DNA of 64,000 nt from Fusibacter sp. 3D3 (GTDB lineage Bacteria; Bacillota; Clostridia; Peptostreptococcales; Acidaminobacteraceae), in NCBI RefSeq assembly GCF_001748365.1, contig NZ_BDHH01000010.1, forward strand, positions 124,001-188,000, read 5' to 3'. Under the pieces are notes generated by a model. That model had not been told where the DNA came from. It saw only the letters and a program-made list of their open reading frames with translations, and made no database searches. Shown in pieces: positions 34,712 through 43,738 of the stretch (positions are counted from its first letter, which is position 1; each line of letters starts with the position of its first letter). The position numbers were made by a program, and so were the translations under genes.

Positions 34712-35953
34712 ATGAGAAACTACTGGCATTCAGTTATTCTCGAAAAGGACTATTGCACTGGCTGTACTCATTGTCTTGATCGCTGTCCAACACAGGCAAT
34801 TCGTGTTGTTGATGGTAAAGCTAAAATAATAGAATCAAGATGCATCGATTGTGGCGAGTGCTTAAGGGTGTGCCCATATCATGCAAAAGGAGCTCAAGTC
34901 AGCAGCATTGATACTTTAAAACAATACAAATATACGGTTGCATTGCCAGCCATATCTTTTTATGGCCAATTTCCGCTTGAATATGATATGAACACTATTT
35001 TCAATGGTCTATTGCAACTTGGATTTGATGAGGTTTATGATGTGGCGCATGCAGCAGAGCTCTTGTCCGTATATGAAATCAATATGTTAGATAAAGCACA
35101 GGTTAACAAACCATTGATTTCCACATATTGCCCAGTTATTACGCGTCTCATTCAAATTAGATTTCCAGCATTAATTGATAACATCATAAAACTAGAATCC
35201 CCTATGGAAATTGCGGCTCGGATTGTTAAAAACAGGCTGATGACTGAAGGTTATAAATTCGAAGATATTGGCGTATTTTATATAACGCCTTGCCCTGCAA
35301 AGGTTACAAGTATCAAAAATCCAATTGGACTTGAACGGTCTTTTATTGATGAGGCGATTTCCACAGAAGAGATTTATTATAAACTCATGAAGATTATTGA
35401 TAAAATCGAAGGCAATGTGCCTATCCAATGCGCCACAGGCAAAGGGATTGGCTGGGGACGTGTTGGTGGACAGAGTTATTCTATGGAAATTGAAGATTAT
35501 ATTGCTGTGGACGGGATTGAAGAAGTCATCAAAGTACTTGAATCTATGGAACTCGGCAAGCTGAATTCACTGGATTTCTTTGAAGGCTATGCCTGTGTAA
35601 ATGGGTGTGTGGGAGGTCCTTTAAATGTTGAAAACACATTTATTGGCAAGAATAGAATTCGAAAACTCACCAAGACATATGGCATGGAACATCCAGTTAA
35701 CATCGATATTGAGCTTACCCCTAAAAATTTCGAATGGGATTTGCCCATAGAACCCATGCCTATTTTCAAGCTTGATAATGATTTTAGAAAAGCACTTGAA
35801 AAAATGGCCGAGATTGAAGAGATCACGCAGACCTTACCAGGCATAAATTGCGGTGCATGTGGTGCACCAACGTGTAGAGTGCTTGCCGAAGACATTGTCA
35901 ATGGCACGGCAACAATTGAATCCTGTATTGTTTTGTATAAGCAAAAAAAATGA
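34712..35953 (+). CDS. Putative sensory [FeFe]-hydrogenase (HydS, group C/D-like)
   Basis: A 413-residue [FeFe]-hydrogenase homologue. Two ferredoxin-type [4Fe-4S] motifs open it (CTGCTHCLDRCP, CIDCGECLRVCP). The H-cluster domain follows with changed motifs: STYCPVITR instead of TSCCPxW, TPCPAKV instead of MPCxxK, and YACVNGCVGGP. A C-terminal [4Fe-4S]-type domain ends it (CGACGAPTCRVLAEDI and a last Cys in ESCIVLY). It lacks the [2Fe-2S] and His/Cys3 domains of HydA. Combined with neighbouring kinase, PHP and DRTGG genes, this fits the group D (TamHydS-like) or related group thought to sense H2. Catalytic competence is uncertain. Confidence 0.88.
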   Translation: MRNYWHSVILEKDYCTGCTHCLDRCPTQAIRVVDGKAKIIESRCIDCGECLRVCPYHAKGAQVSSIDTLKQYKYTVALPAISFYGQFPLEYDMNTIFNGLLQLGFDEVYDVAHAAELLSVYEINMLDKAQVNKPLISTYCPVITRLIQIRFPALIDNIIKLESPMEIAARIVKNRLMTEGYKFEDIGVFYITPCPAKVTSIKNPIGLERSFIDEAISTEEIYYKLMKIIDKIEGNVPIQCATGKGIGWGRVGGQSYSMEIEDYIAVDGIEEVIKVLESMELGKLNSLDFFEGYACVNGCVGGPLNVENTFIGKNRIRKLTKTYGMEHPVNIDIELTPKNFEWDLPIEPMPIFKLDNDFRKALEKMAEIEEITQTLPGINCGACGAPTCRVLAEDIVNGTATIESCIVLYKQKK

Positions 35954-35976
35954 TATGAATGAAGAGGTATAGAGAT

Positions 35977-36309
35977 ATGAAAGTTTGTGAATTGATAGAT
36001 AATCATTCCTTTAAGGTGTTGGCTCAAGGTGATTTAGAAAGAAGTATTTCAAGTGTTTACTCTTGTGATTTACTCAGCTGGGTAATGGCTAAAGGTAAAA
36101 ATGATACCGCTTGGATTACGGTTCAAACACATAGCAATATATTGGCAGTGGCTTCCCTTTTAGATTTTTCTTGCGTGATTATTCCCGAGGGGATCAAAGT
36201 AGAATCTGAAATTATCGATAAGGCGAATGAACAAGAAATTACAATTTTATCGACGGATTTAGAAACGTTTGAAATCTTCAAGATCATGTATGAGGCTGGC
36301 ATAAAGTAA
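35977..36309 (+). CDS. DRTGG-domain protein 2
   Basis: A 110-residue paralogue-like companion of the first DRTGG gene. It keeps the same layout (LIDNHSFKVLAQGD, then DTAWITVQTHSNILAVASLL, then CVIIPEGIKVESEIIDKANE) but little residue identity. The ATG after GAAGAGG is used; an earlier in-frame ATG overlaps that motif. Its stop overlaps the start of the PHP gene (TAATG), so the two are translationally coupled. Two divergent DRTGG proteins in one operon could form a heterodimeric ligand sensor; this is inference. Confidence 0.72.
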   Translation: MKVCELIDNHSFKVLAQGDLERSISSVYSCDLLSWVMAKGKNDTAWITVQTHSNILAVASLLDFSCVIIPEGIKVESEIIDKANEQEITILSTDLETFEIFKIMYEAGIK

Positions 36310-37010
36310 TGGAAATCTACTATGATCTCCATATTCATTCGTGCTTATCACCCTGTGGTGATGCAGATATGACGCCCAATAATATTGTCAATATGGCTTT
36401 GATAAAAGGGCTTGATGTGATCGCTATTACAGATCATAACACCAGTAAAAATGCTAGAGTAGTCTGCAAGATTGGCAAGGAACAAGGTTTGCTCGTGATT
36501 CCAGGAATGGAAGTTCAAACGAAGGAAGAGGTCCATGTGCTTTGCTATTTCGAAGAGATATCGGACCTTGAAGCTTTCGATAGCGCATTAGAACCGTATA
36601 GGCTCAAAATCCCTAATAGACCAGATCATTTTGGAAGGCAACAGATTGTGAATCATGAAGATCAGTGTGTGGGGGAGTATCCATATGCACTGATCGCATC
36701 TATAGAGGTTAGTATTGAACAACTCATTGAGCTTTGCAAGGCGCATGGTGGCGTTTGTGTGCCAGCACATGTTAATAAGAGTTCAAACAGTATTTTGGCT
36801 AACTTGGGCTTTATGCCACAGGCGTTAAAAGTTAGAACCATAGAAATTCACCCGAAAAGTCCAATAAATGAGACTTTGATTAAAGGCTATCAAAAAATTT
36901 ACAATTCAGATGCACATTATCTAGAACACATTTCTGAAAGAGCAAACAAGCTTGAAATCGATGAAAAAACAATTTCTAAAATATTGAATTATTTAAGTGG
37001 AGAGGAATAG
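36309..37010 (+). CDS. PHP-domain phosphoesterase
   Basis: A 233-residue PHP (polymerase and histidinol phosphatase) domain protein, a metal-dependent phosphoesterase fold. The first motif DLHIHSCLSPCGD, the second ITDHN, the GMEVQTKEEVHVLCYF strand and a late NSDAHYL carry the expected His/Asp/Glu metal ligands. It overlaps the preceding DRTGG stop. Members of this type are regularly found beside group D hydrogenases; the phosphoester substrate is unknown. A nucleotide second messenger or phosphoprotein would suit the operon but is not shown by the sequence. Confidence 0.85.
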   Translation: MEIYYDLHIHSCLSPCGDADMTPNNIVNMALIKGLDVIAITDHNTSKNARVVCKIGKEQGLLVIPGMEVQTKEEVHVLCYFEEISDLEAFDSALEPYRLKIPNRPDHFGRQQIVNHEDQCVGEYPYALIASIEVSIEQLIELCKAHGGVCVPAHVNKSSNSILANLGFMPQALKVRTIEIHPKSPINETLIKGYQKIYNSDAHYLEHISERANKLEIDEKTISKILNYLSGEE

Positions 37011-37011
37011 C

Positions 37012-37560
37012 ATGAGGGAATTATCGCTACATATATTGGACATTGCTCAAAATTCAATAAAGGCTGAGGCTGAGGTATTGAGAATTGTTGTGATCGAAGA
37101 TTTAGAGCAAGATAAGCTGGTTATTAAAATTAAAGATGATGGGACTGGAATGGATTCAGAAACCGTTGCAAAAGTGGTAGATCCATTTTATACGACGCGA
37201 ACAACGCGCAAAGTAGGTCTCGGGATTCCGCTTTTTAAAAACTGTGCAGAAACATGTGATGGCTATTTTGAAATCAAATCACAACTGGGTGCGGGAACCG
37301 AAATTATCGCAGAGTTTAGATATAGCCATATTGATCGGGTGCCCTTAGGCAATATGCCCGAAACGATCGTAACGATTATCAATGCCTGTGATCAAATAGA
37401 TCTCATTTATACGCATACAATTAATCATAAGACGTTTACGCTCAATACGAGAGAAATCAAAAAGTTGCTGGACGGTGTTCCTATTAGCAATATAGATGTG
37501 ATCGCGTGGCTAAGAGCGTATATCAGCGAAGGTTTAAATGAACTTACGAGTTTGAACTAA
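37012..37560 (+). CDS. Histidine-kinase-type ATPase domain protein
   Basis: A 182-residue GHKL ATPase. The N box (SLHILDIAQNSIKAEA), G1 (IKIKDDGTGMD), F box (VDPFYTTRTTRK) and G2 (VGLGIPLFKNCAE) match the catalytic domain of sensor histidine kinases, but there is no DHp phosphoacceptor helix and no membrane segment. The C-terminal 70 residues form a separate small region (DLIYTHTINHKTFTLNTREI). GGAGAGG precedes the ATG, which starts 1 bp after the PHP stop. It would have to phosphorylate a partner in trans, making it the second kinase-like protein of the operon. Confidence 0.85.
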   Translation: MRELSLHILDIAQNSIKAEAEVLRIVVIEDLEQDKLVIKIKDDGTGMDSETVAKVVDPFYTTRTTRKVGLGIPLFKNCAETCDGYFEIKSQLGAGTEIIAEFRYSHIDRVPLGNMPETIVTIINACDQIDLIYTHTINHKTFTLNTREIKKLLDGVPISNIDVIAWLRAYISEGLNELTSLN

Positions 37561-37590
37561 ATCATGAGTTTGAATTAGAAAGAGGCTTAA

Positions 37591-37761
37591 ATGAATTTTA
37601 GAAAACTGGGCATCAAAATATTATGGATATCCATTTTGGGTGCAGTACTGTTAGGGCAACTTCAGATAAAGGGCGGACTCGTAATGGCATTGACTGTTTT
37701 TGGTATTGGTTCTGGGCTTATCTTGATTTTTTTAGGGGATCTTTCAAAGTTTGAAAAATAG
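37591..37761 (+). CDS. Small two-helix membrane protein
   Basis: A 56-residue frame with AGAGGC upstream and two hydrophobic segments (KILWISILGAVLLGQL and LVMALTVFGIGSGLILIFLG) joined by a short KGG turn. It lies 30 bp after the last sensory-operon gene and before a terminator, so it is probably co-transcribed. It is short and of unknown family; membrane-hairpin composition and position support it being real. Confidence 0.55.
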   Translation: MNFRKLGIKILWISILGAVLLGQLQIKGGLVMALTVFGIGSGLILIFLGDLSKFEK

Positions 37762-37802
37762 CGTTTTCTGATTTTATTAGAATCATTAGTTCAGTGAAAG
37801 TT

Positions 37803-37852
37803 AGACGTTGGTTGACAAATTTTGAGTAAAAGATGTCAATTGACGTCTTTTT
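37803..37852 (+). terminator. Terminator of the sensory operon
   Basis: AGACGT..TTGACA pairs with TGTCAA..ACGTCT across an A-rich loop, followed by TTTTT. Confidence 0.75.
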
Positions 37853-37984
37853 ATGAATAAAAGATGTTAATTTATTGTTAATTCGAAAAAAGAGATATCT
37901 TTTCAGGTCATTTTGATATAAACTATATAAGTTATGTGCTTAAATATGAAGGAAGAGCCTTCAAGATTGAAACGGAGAGTAAGT

Positions 37985-39817
37985 ATGTCAAGTGTAAAAG
38001 GCATTATCAATATTGCCGTGATTGCCCATGTCGATGCGGGGAAGTCAACTTTAGTAGATGCATTTTTAGGACAAAATGGTGTTTTTAGAAATAATGAAGT
38101 CGTTCCTGATTGTGTTATGGACAGTAATGATTTAGAGAGAGAGCGTGGGATTACGATCTATTCTAAGAACTGTTCTATAATGTATAAGGATTATAAAATA
38201 AATATAGTGGACACACCAGGCCATGCCGATTTTTCATCTGAAGTAGAACGGATCATGAAAACGGTAGACACCGTGATTCTTTTAGTAGACTCAAGTGAAG
38301 GCCCGATGCCTCAAACGCGATTTGTACTTAAGAAATCACTTGAAAGAGGTTTAAAACCAATTCTATTTATCAATAAAATAGATAAAAAAGATCAACGTGC
38401 AGAAGAAGTGGTAAACTTAGCCTTTGATTTATTTGTGGAATTAGATGCGACAAATGATCAATTGGAGTTTCCGATCATATACGGTATTGCAAAACAAGGG
38501 ATTGCCAAAAGAGAAATGGCAGATGAAAGCGATAGTTTAGCGCCATTGTTTGAAACGATATTGGAGCACGTCAAGCCTTATGGTGAGAGCCATGATGCAC
38601 CACTTAAAATGCAAGTTTCTTCTCTTGACTACGATGAGTATGTGGGTAGACTGGGTATTGGTAGAATTGTGCAAGGGACGATCAAACAAGGGGATACGAT
38701 TGCGATTTCCAGGAGAGATGGTACAACTGCAAGAGGTAAAATTGGCAAGTTATATGTTTATGAAGGTTTGGCCAGAGTAGAAGTTAAAGAAGCTTATGCA
38801 GGCGATATGGTTGTCCTTTCGGGCATTACCGATATTTCAATTGGCGAGACTATTTGTAATCCCGATCACGTGGATCCAATGCCAATGATCGAGATCGAAG
38901 AACCGACACTTGCAATGAACTTCTTGATTAACGATTCACCTTTCTGTGGTAAAAGCGGTAAGTATGTTACCAATAGACATTTAAGAAATCGATTAGACAA
39001 AGAGTTAGAAGTTAATGTGGGCTTACGTGTAGACGAGCTTGATAGCGTTCAGGATGGCTTTAAAGTCTCTGGTAGAGGAGAACTTCACCTTTCGATTTTG
39101 CTTGAAAATATGAGACGTGAGGGCTATGAAGTCGCTGTATCGAAACCACAAGTACTTATGAGAACGATTGAGGGGGCTTTATGTGAGCCAGTTGAGAAAG
39201 TTATCGCAATTGTACCAGATACTTATTCTGGAACAATTATTTCTGAACTCAATCTCAGAAAAGGTCAAATGGAAATGATGTCTTCGGATGAGGGTTACAC
39301 CAAAATAGAGTTTTTAGTGCCAACCAGAGGGCTCTTAGGCTATAGAAGTGAATTTATCAACATCACTAGAGGTGAAGGTATTCTCCTTAGATCGTTCTAT
39401 GAATTCCAACCCCATAAGGGTGAAATTCCTAAGCGAGGTAATGGCGTGCTGATCTCTCAACAAGGTGGTACTGCCATGGCTTATTCTCTTTTCAATTTAT
39501 CGGAGAGAGCAGTAATGCTTATTGAAGCTGGAACAGATGTCTATGAAGGTATGGTGATCGGCATCAACTCAAGAAGAGATGATATGACGGTAAACCCGAC
39601 TAAAAATAAAAAATTGACCAACACAAGGGCATCTGGATCAGATGATGCGATTAAACTTTTACCCCCTAAAATCTTTAGTATGGAAGAAGCTTTAACGTTT
39701 ATTGAAGATGATGAACTCTTGGAAATCACACCGGATTCACTCCGAATTAGAAAAAGATATCTCAATGAAACAGAGCGTCTGAGATCTAGAAATAAAGTGA
39801 GTAAAGAAACGGTTTAG
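37985..39817 (+). CDS. typA: Translational GTPase TypA/BipA
   Basis: A 610-residue ribosome-associated GTPase related to EF-G. G1 is [10 protein letters not shown]3 is DTPGHADF, and G4 is NKIDKKD; domains II, III and V and the TypA-specific C-terminal domain follow ([35 protein letters not shown]). It helps 50S assembly and growth under stress. The ATG with CGGAGAG upstream is used; it gives the usual TypA length, whereas the longer in-frame ATGs do not. It is a single-gene unit with its own terminator. Confidence 0.96.
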   Translation: MSSVKGIINIAVIAHVDAGKSTLVDAFLGQNGVFRNNEVVPDCVMDSNDLERERGITIYSKNCSIMYKDYKINIVDTPGHADFSSEVERIMKTVDTVILLVDSSEGPMPQTRFVLKKSLERGLKPILFINKIDKKDQRAEEVVNLAFDLFVELDATNDQLEFPIIYGIAKQGIAKREMADESDSLAPLFETILEHVKPYGESHDAPLKMQVSSLDYDEYVGRLGIGRIVQGTIKQGDTIAISRRDGTTARGKIGKLYVYEGLARVEVKEAYAGDMVVLSGITDISIGETICNPDHVDPMPMIEIEEPTLAMNFLINDSPFCGKSGKYVTNRHLRNRLDKELEVNVGLRVDELDSVQDGFKVSGRGELHLSILLENMRREGYEVAVSKPQVLMRTIEGALCEPVEKVIAIVPDTYSGTIISELNLRKGQMEMMSSDEGYTKIEFLVPTRGLLGYRSEFINITRGEGILLRSFYEFQPHKGEIPKRGNGVLISQQGGTAMAYSLFNLSERAVMLIEAGTDVYEGMVIGINSRRDDMTVNPTKNKKLTNTRASGSDDAIKLLPPKIFSMEEALTFIEDDELLEITPDSLRIRKRYLNETERLRSRNKVSKETV

Positions 39818-39856
39818 GCATTTCAATATAGAAATAGAGCTTGAAGGCTATTTAGA

Positions 39857-39905
39857 AGAGGCTGTTTCAAAATGATTTTTATCATTTTGAAACAGCCTCT
39901 TTTTG
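39857..39905 (+). terminator. Intrinsic terminator after typA
   Basis: A 20-bp perfect stem starting AGAGGCTGTTTCAAAATGAT, with a TTTT loop, is followed by TTTTTG. It is the strongest terminator in the window. Confidence 0.92.
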
Positions 39906-39947
39906 AATAGAATTCTCATTAGAAAAGCAATAATTTTCACAAAAGAG

Positions 39948-39976
39948 TTGACATATAATTACATATGTATTAATAT
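39948..39976 (+). promoter_or_regulatory. Promoter of the pseudopilin cluster, with internal palindrome
   Basis: TTGACA and TAATAT are separated by 17 bp. The spacer contains TACATATGTA, a perfect palindrome inside a wider AT-rich dyad, which could be an operator. The first gene starts 40 bp downstream. Confidence 0.6.
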
Positions 39977-40015
39977 GTAAAATAGAATTACAAATAATGT
40001 AAGAGAGAGGTTCCG

Positions 40016-40378
40016 ATGGTTACTACTGAAATGGCAATTGTTCTACCCCTTATTCTTGTTTTGTTAGTCAGTTTACTTTTTTTCTTTATCTACATAGTTT
40101 ATGGCGATCTCATTGAAATAAGCGCCAATACACTACTTTTTCAAAAATTGTATGGGGCTTCGATCAATAATAGTAAACTTCAACCCCCAGACGATCTGAT
40201 GATTGAGAAGACGCCCGTAAGTCGTAAGTTCTCATTAAGCAGAACTTATTCTGTAGATTTCCCCGATGCTTATCCAGACACGATCACCAAAAGGATCACT
40301 TATCGTAGATATAATCCCAGAATATTTTTACTGATGAAAGTGGGCGGCAGTCGTATTATTAACAGAGACATGAAGTGA
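40016..40378 (+). CDS. TadE-like pseudopilin
   Basis: A 120-residue protein that starts with a prepilin-like segment (TTEMAIVLPLILVLLVSLLFFFIYIVYG): Glu at position 5, then a hydrophobic helix. This matches TadE-type minor pilins. No obvious prepilin peptidase Gly-site precedes it, so processing may be absent. The rest is a short basic extracytoplasmic region. AGAGAGG precedes the ATG. It is followed by two more proteins with similar N-terminal helices, but no Tad ATPase or secretin-like genes are present here. Confidence 0.7.
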   Translation: MVTTEMAIVLPLILVLLVSLLFFFIYIVYGDLIEISANTLLFQKLYGASINNSKLQPPDDLMIEKTPVSRKFSLSRTYSVDFPDAYPDTITKRITYRRYNPRIFLLMKVGGSRIINRDMK

Positions 40379-40389
40379 AGGATGTGATT

Positions 40390-42381
40390 ATGATCAAAAA
40401 AGAGTATAAAGGTGCTGAGGGCAATATAACCCTTTTTTTAGTCATTGTGATCCCCCTATTTCTCATCAGTATTTTTCTGGTTTATGATCTTATAGATGTT
40501 AAACAAAGTGAAAGTAAAGCACTCAAGGTAGCTATTGCATGTAGTGAAGCAAGGCTTTCTAAGTATAATACATTCCTTTTCGAACGCTATGGGATATTAG
40601 CCTATAAAGAAGATGACCCACTTGAGGGGATGATAAGTGCATATTATATAGGCAATCATCTAAAAGCAGCAGAAGATTCAGATATGGAAATCAAAGTTAC
40701 CAGTATGAGCCTAAATGATCCCATCAATTATCTAAATGCCATTAGATCAGCAGCGCCTTATGTGATTACAGAGGCTCTTATCGATGAGGTGATGCAGTTT
40801 TTAGAGCAAAATGAAACGATTTTAAAAGCTCAAAAGTTAATCAATGATAAGATGGATCGCTATCAAGACTTGTCCAAAAAATTTGAGAGGTCAGAAGTTC
40901 ACGAAGCATTAGGAAATCTCGTTAAAACTAAAGATAGTGTCGATTTACATCAAGCCCTACAAACCTATAGAAATTATATTGATTATGGTGCAAGTGAATT
41001 CTATAAATCGTGTACAGAGAATCAGATTATCGATCGTGAAATTGAACTCGAACCTGATGCGGTTAGGCATTATTATGAAAAAGTATGGGATACATCGCAG
41101 GTAAACACGTTGAAAAATGCTTATGATGCTCAAACCAATCAGCTGTACACAGGGTACATTAAGTTTTCAAAGCATGAAGCAAGCCTAAAGGTGAACGCGC
41201 TCAATATTGAGAATATAGATCTGCAAATGGATTCCTATAAAGACGCAATTTCTAGATTATACAGCATAAGACCTGCACCTGTGGAGGCCATTCAAAATCT
41301 CCAAAGTCAAATCATTCAATTGGAATTTTCTAAAAAGGCGTTTCAAAATGAAATTGAGAAAGTGAAAAACGAGATCAAAACGACAAGTGATTTGATGCTT
41401 AAAGAACTCGGCAAGCAAGATGATGGCCTCTTGGATAAGCTCAGGGGTATTCAGTCCAAATTAGGATCTTTAACGACAACTGGGATTTCAGTGGAGGACA
41501 AATCTTTAGAGCTTGAAACGGATTACGAATATGATTCAAATGACGCCTGTACTCAAAATCAAGCCTTTAAAGAAGCCATTAGAACCGTCACTCTGCCAGA
41601 AAAGATCATGATCAACGAGTACTTGATGAGCATCAGTAAGACGCTTGTTGAAAATGAGGTGAGATCTTTTGACCCACTAAATGTGAAAGAGACAAGACAC
41701 TATAAAATTGAGGGTGAAATAGAGTATTTGATTGGACATAGTCAGTCGGATATCGACAACTTTAACGAGGTGAAAACAGAAATATTAGCAATGCGTACAG
41801 GTCTCAATCTTCTTGGCATTGTCATGGACTCCAAAAAACGCAATGGGATTTTAGAAATTGTAACGCCGATTCCATTTCCTTGGAACGCTGTTACCTATGC
41901 CGCCATTTTGGCAACGTGGTCAGGCGTTGAAGGATACTATGATTTAACTCTACTGGAGAGGGGTAAGGGCACACATTTTATAAAAGCAGAGGATGAATGG
42001 TTAATGAGCTTAGAGACGCTTATAGATTCAAGGGATCTATTAGAAGACATGGACAGCGCAAAAAACCAAAATTTAAAACAGGCGCCTTTAACCTCAAATT
42101 CAAATTCAGATTTAGTCAATCACCTCGACCAGAAGCTCTACTATAGAGATTACCTTAGAATCATGATTAATGTTCAAGGCCTAGATAGAACCCTATTGAG
42201 ACACATGGCGCTTGTAGAGGCACAAATCCAAAAGGACAGCAAAGATGAAGCCAAGCTAGAAGATTTTAAAGTGGGTCATGAAGTGGCTATAAAGGGTCAT
42301 TTCCCCTATATTTTCAGGTCAGCATTATCATCATTTTCGTTGAACTTTTCAAATGCATATGATATGCATTTTAAGCGCTAA
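40390..42381 (+). CDS. DUF5702/TadG-like surface protein
   Basis: A 663-residue protein with one N-terminal membrane helix (GNITLFLVIVIPLFLISIFLVYDL) preceded by the GAEG segment typical of TadG/DUF5702-type proteins. A long helical, coiled-coil-rich extracytoplasmic domain (about residues 60-620) follows, then SAYDMHF-like ends. It starts 11 bp after the TadE-like gene with GAAGGATG. I recognise the N-terminal pattern as DUF5702-like; the large domain has no function I can name. It is probably an outer partner of the two TadE-like proteins on either side. Confidence 0.7.
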   Translation: MIKKEYKGAEGNITLFLVIVIPLFLISIFLVYDLIDVKQSESKALKVAIACSEARLSKYNTFLFERYGILAYKEDDPLEGMISAYYIGNHLKAAEDSDMEIKVTSMSLNDPINYLNAIRSAAPYVITEALIDEVMQFLEQNETILKAQKLINDKMDRYQDLSKKFERSEVHEALGNLVKTKDSVDLHQALQTYRNYIDYGASEFYKSCTENQIIDREIELEPDAVRHYYEKVWDTSQVNTLKNAYDAQTNQLYTGYIKFSKHEASLKVNALNIENIDLQMDSYKDAISRLYSIRPAPVEAIQNLQSQIIQLEFSKKAFQNEIEKVKNEIKTTSDLMLKELGKQDDGLLDKLRGIQSKLGSLTTTGISVEDKSLELETDYEYDSNDACTQNQAFKEAIRTVTLPEKIMINEYLMSISKTLVENEVRSFDPLNVKETRHYKIEGEIEYLIGHSQSDIDNFNEVKTEILAMRTGLNLLGIVMDSKKRNGILEIVTPIPFPWNAVTYAAILATWSGVEGYYDLTLLERGKGTHFIKAEDEWLMSLETLIDSRDLLEDMDSAKNQNLKQAPLTSNSNSDLVNHLDQKLYYRDYLRIMINVQGLDRTLLRHMALVEAQIQKDSKDEAKLEDFKVGHEVAIKGHFPYIFRSALSSFSLNFSNAYDMHFKR

Positions 42382-42396
42382 ATTGAGGGCTATATT

Positions 42397-43032
42397 ATGT
42401 TTAAACACTCTAAAATAAAAAGAAAAAAACGCAACAATGAAATGGGTTCAGTCACAATAGAGGCCACAATTACGTTTTCCATCACACTTTTTTTATTATT
42501 GATTGCAGTGGGAACGGTCTTTTCAGTGCATATCAATGAACGTATGCATGAAATCGCCATGGAAATTACAAGCGAAATGCAATTATTCGCATTGTCAGCT
42601 CAGGAAAGTGACGATGCTGTTGTAACTGAAGTGAATGAACTGTTCCTTGAAAATTTTGTAATTCAAAGATTTGAAGATATTCTAGAAGAACAAGGTGTAG
42701 CACGCTGTGTGGAATTGAATCGGCTGGATACCATAGTGGGTTCGCAGCTGGATACAAGTGGTGTGTTTTCACTCAAACTCTATTATCGCTTCAAAATGCC
42801 AACGGTTTTAAAAAGTCAAGTCTTGAATTACCCGATCATAGGGGTCATCCACAGCGATGGTCTCAAATATGAAACGAAAACAGTGTATATCACGAGAACT
42901 GGTGAGAAATATCACGAAGGGACATGTCATCATTTAAGTCAAAGCAAGATTGCGATTGATTTAAATGAAGCACAGGCGCGTGGGATTGAGGCTTGTAAAA
43001 ACTGTCACAAAATATTACCTATTCAAGAGTAA
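42397..43032 (+). CDS. TadE-like protein with C-terminal Cys/His motif
   Basis: A 211-residue protein with a pilin-type N-terminus (MGSVTIEATITFSITLFLLLI, Glu after the TI), one transmembrane helix, a middle beta-rich region, and a distinct C-terminal segment: VYITRTGEKYHEGTC, then SQSKIAIDLNEAQARGI, then ACKNCH. That last pattern is the small metal- or disulfide-linked domain (xKYHxxxCxxL...A...G..pCxxC) seen at the end of other surface proteins, from memory. It follows the DUF5702-like gene by 15 bp, and the kinase gene starts 10 bp after it. Confidence 0.75.
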   Translation: MFKHSKIKRKKRNNEMGSVTIEATITFSITLFLLLIAVGTVFSVHINERMHEIAMEITSEMQLFALSAQESDDAVVTEVNELFLENFVIQRFEDILEEQGVARCVELNRLDTIVGSQLDTSGVFSLKLYYRFKMPTVLKSQVLNYPIIGVIHSDGLKYETKTVYITRTGEKYHEGTCHHLSQSKIAIDLNEAQARGIEACKNCHKILPIQE

Positions 43033-43042
43033 GGGGAAGAAG

Positions 43043-43660
43043 ATGATCGAGATCGACGAAAAGACAAATCGAAAATATTGGCTAAAAAAAGTGTCCTTGG
43101 TTGAGGTCAAAAGAGAACTTGAAATGCTCAAGGCAATTGAAGGCAATGGATTTCCAAAATTGATAGATTATCAAGTGGAAGAAGGACAGTTTATCCTAAA
43201 ATTGGATTTTATAAACGGCAAAACATTAAAAGAAAGTGCACTGAGGCATGACTATGCACCCTACTATTTTAGACAAATGCTCCTACGGCTTAGAGACCTG
43301 CATCTCCAGGGTATTTTACACCGGGATATTAGTCCAAGGAACATTCTCATAGATGAAAGTGACTGCATTTATTTCATAGATTTTGGATCTGCTATAAGAA
43401 AGGATGAGGTTATGCACGAAAGTGAAATTGTGGGAACGCTTAAATATGCAGCACCTGAAGCCGTTTTTAATCCTAAAATGTACAATGAATTCAGTGAGCT
43501 ATATGCACTTTCCAAAGTGTTTTTAGAAAAATTTGAAAAGACCAGTTATCGTTTTAAACCTGAATTTTTTAATTGTGTTATGAAATGCCAATCAATTATT
43601 CCCAGTGAAAGATATACCGCTTATGCAGATATTTTTCATGATTTAGAAAGCTGCCTTTAA
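43043..43660 (+). CDS. Small eukaryotic-like protein kinase
   Basis: A 205-residue protein kinase fold with a much reduced N-lobe. Catalytic features are clear: HRDISPRNILID (catalytic Asp and Asn) and FIDFGSA (DFG), then GTLKYAAPE (APE). The glycine-rich loop is absent, and the Lys is probably in YWLKKVSLVEVKREL. The start ATG follows AAGGGGAAG. It is the fourth gene of the pseudopilin run and could phosphorylate a cytoplasmic partner of that system; this is inference. No membrane segment is present. Confidence 0.82.
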   Translation: MIEIDEKTNRKYWLKKVSLVEVKRELEMLKAIEGNGFPKLIDYQVEEGQFILKLDFINGKTLKESALRHDYAPYYFRQMLLRLRDLHLQGILHRDISPRNILIDESDCIYFIDFGSAIRKDEVMHESEIVGTLKYAAPEAVFNPKMYNEFSELYALSKVFLEKFEKTSYRFKPEFFNCVMKCQSIIPSERYTAYADIFHDLESCL

Positions 43661-43738
43661 TACAATCTTAATCTTCAAATGGTATGATGAGTCTATGCGA
43701 TTCTAATAAAACATCAAAATACCAAGAGGAGTGCCTTT

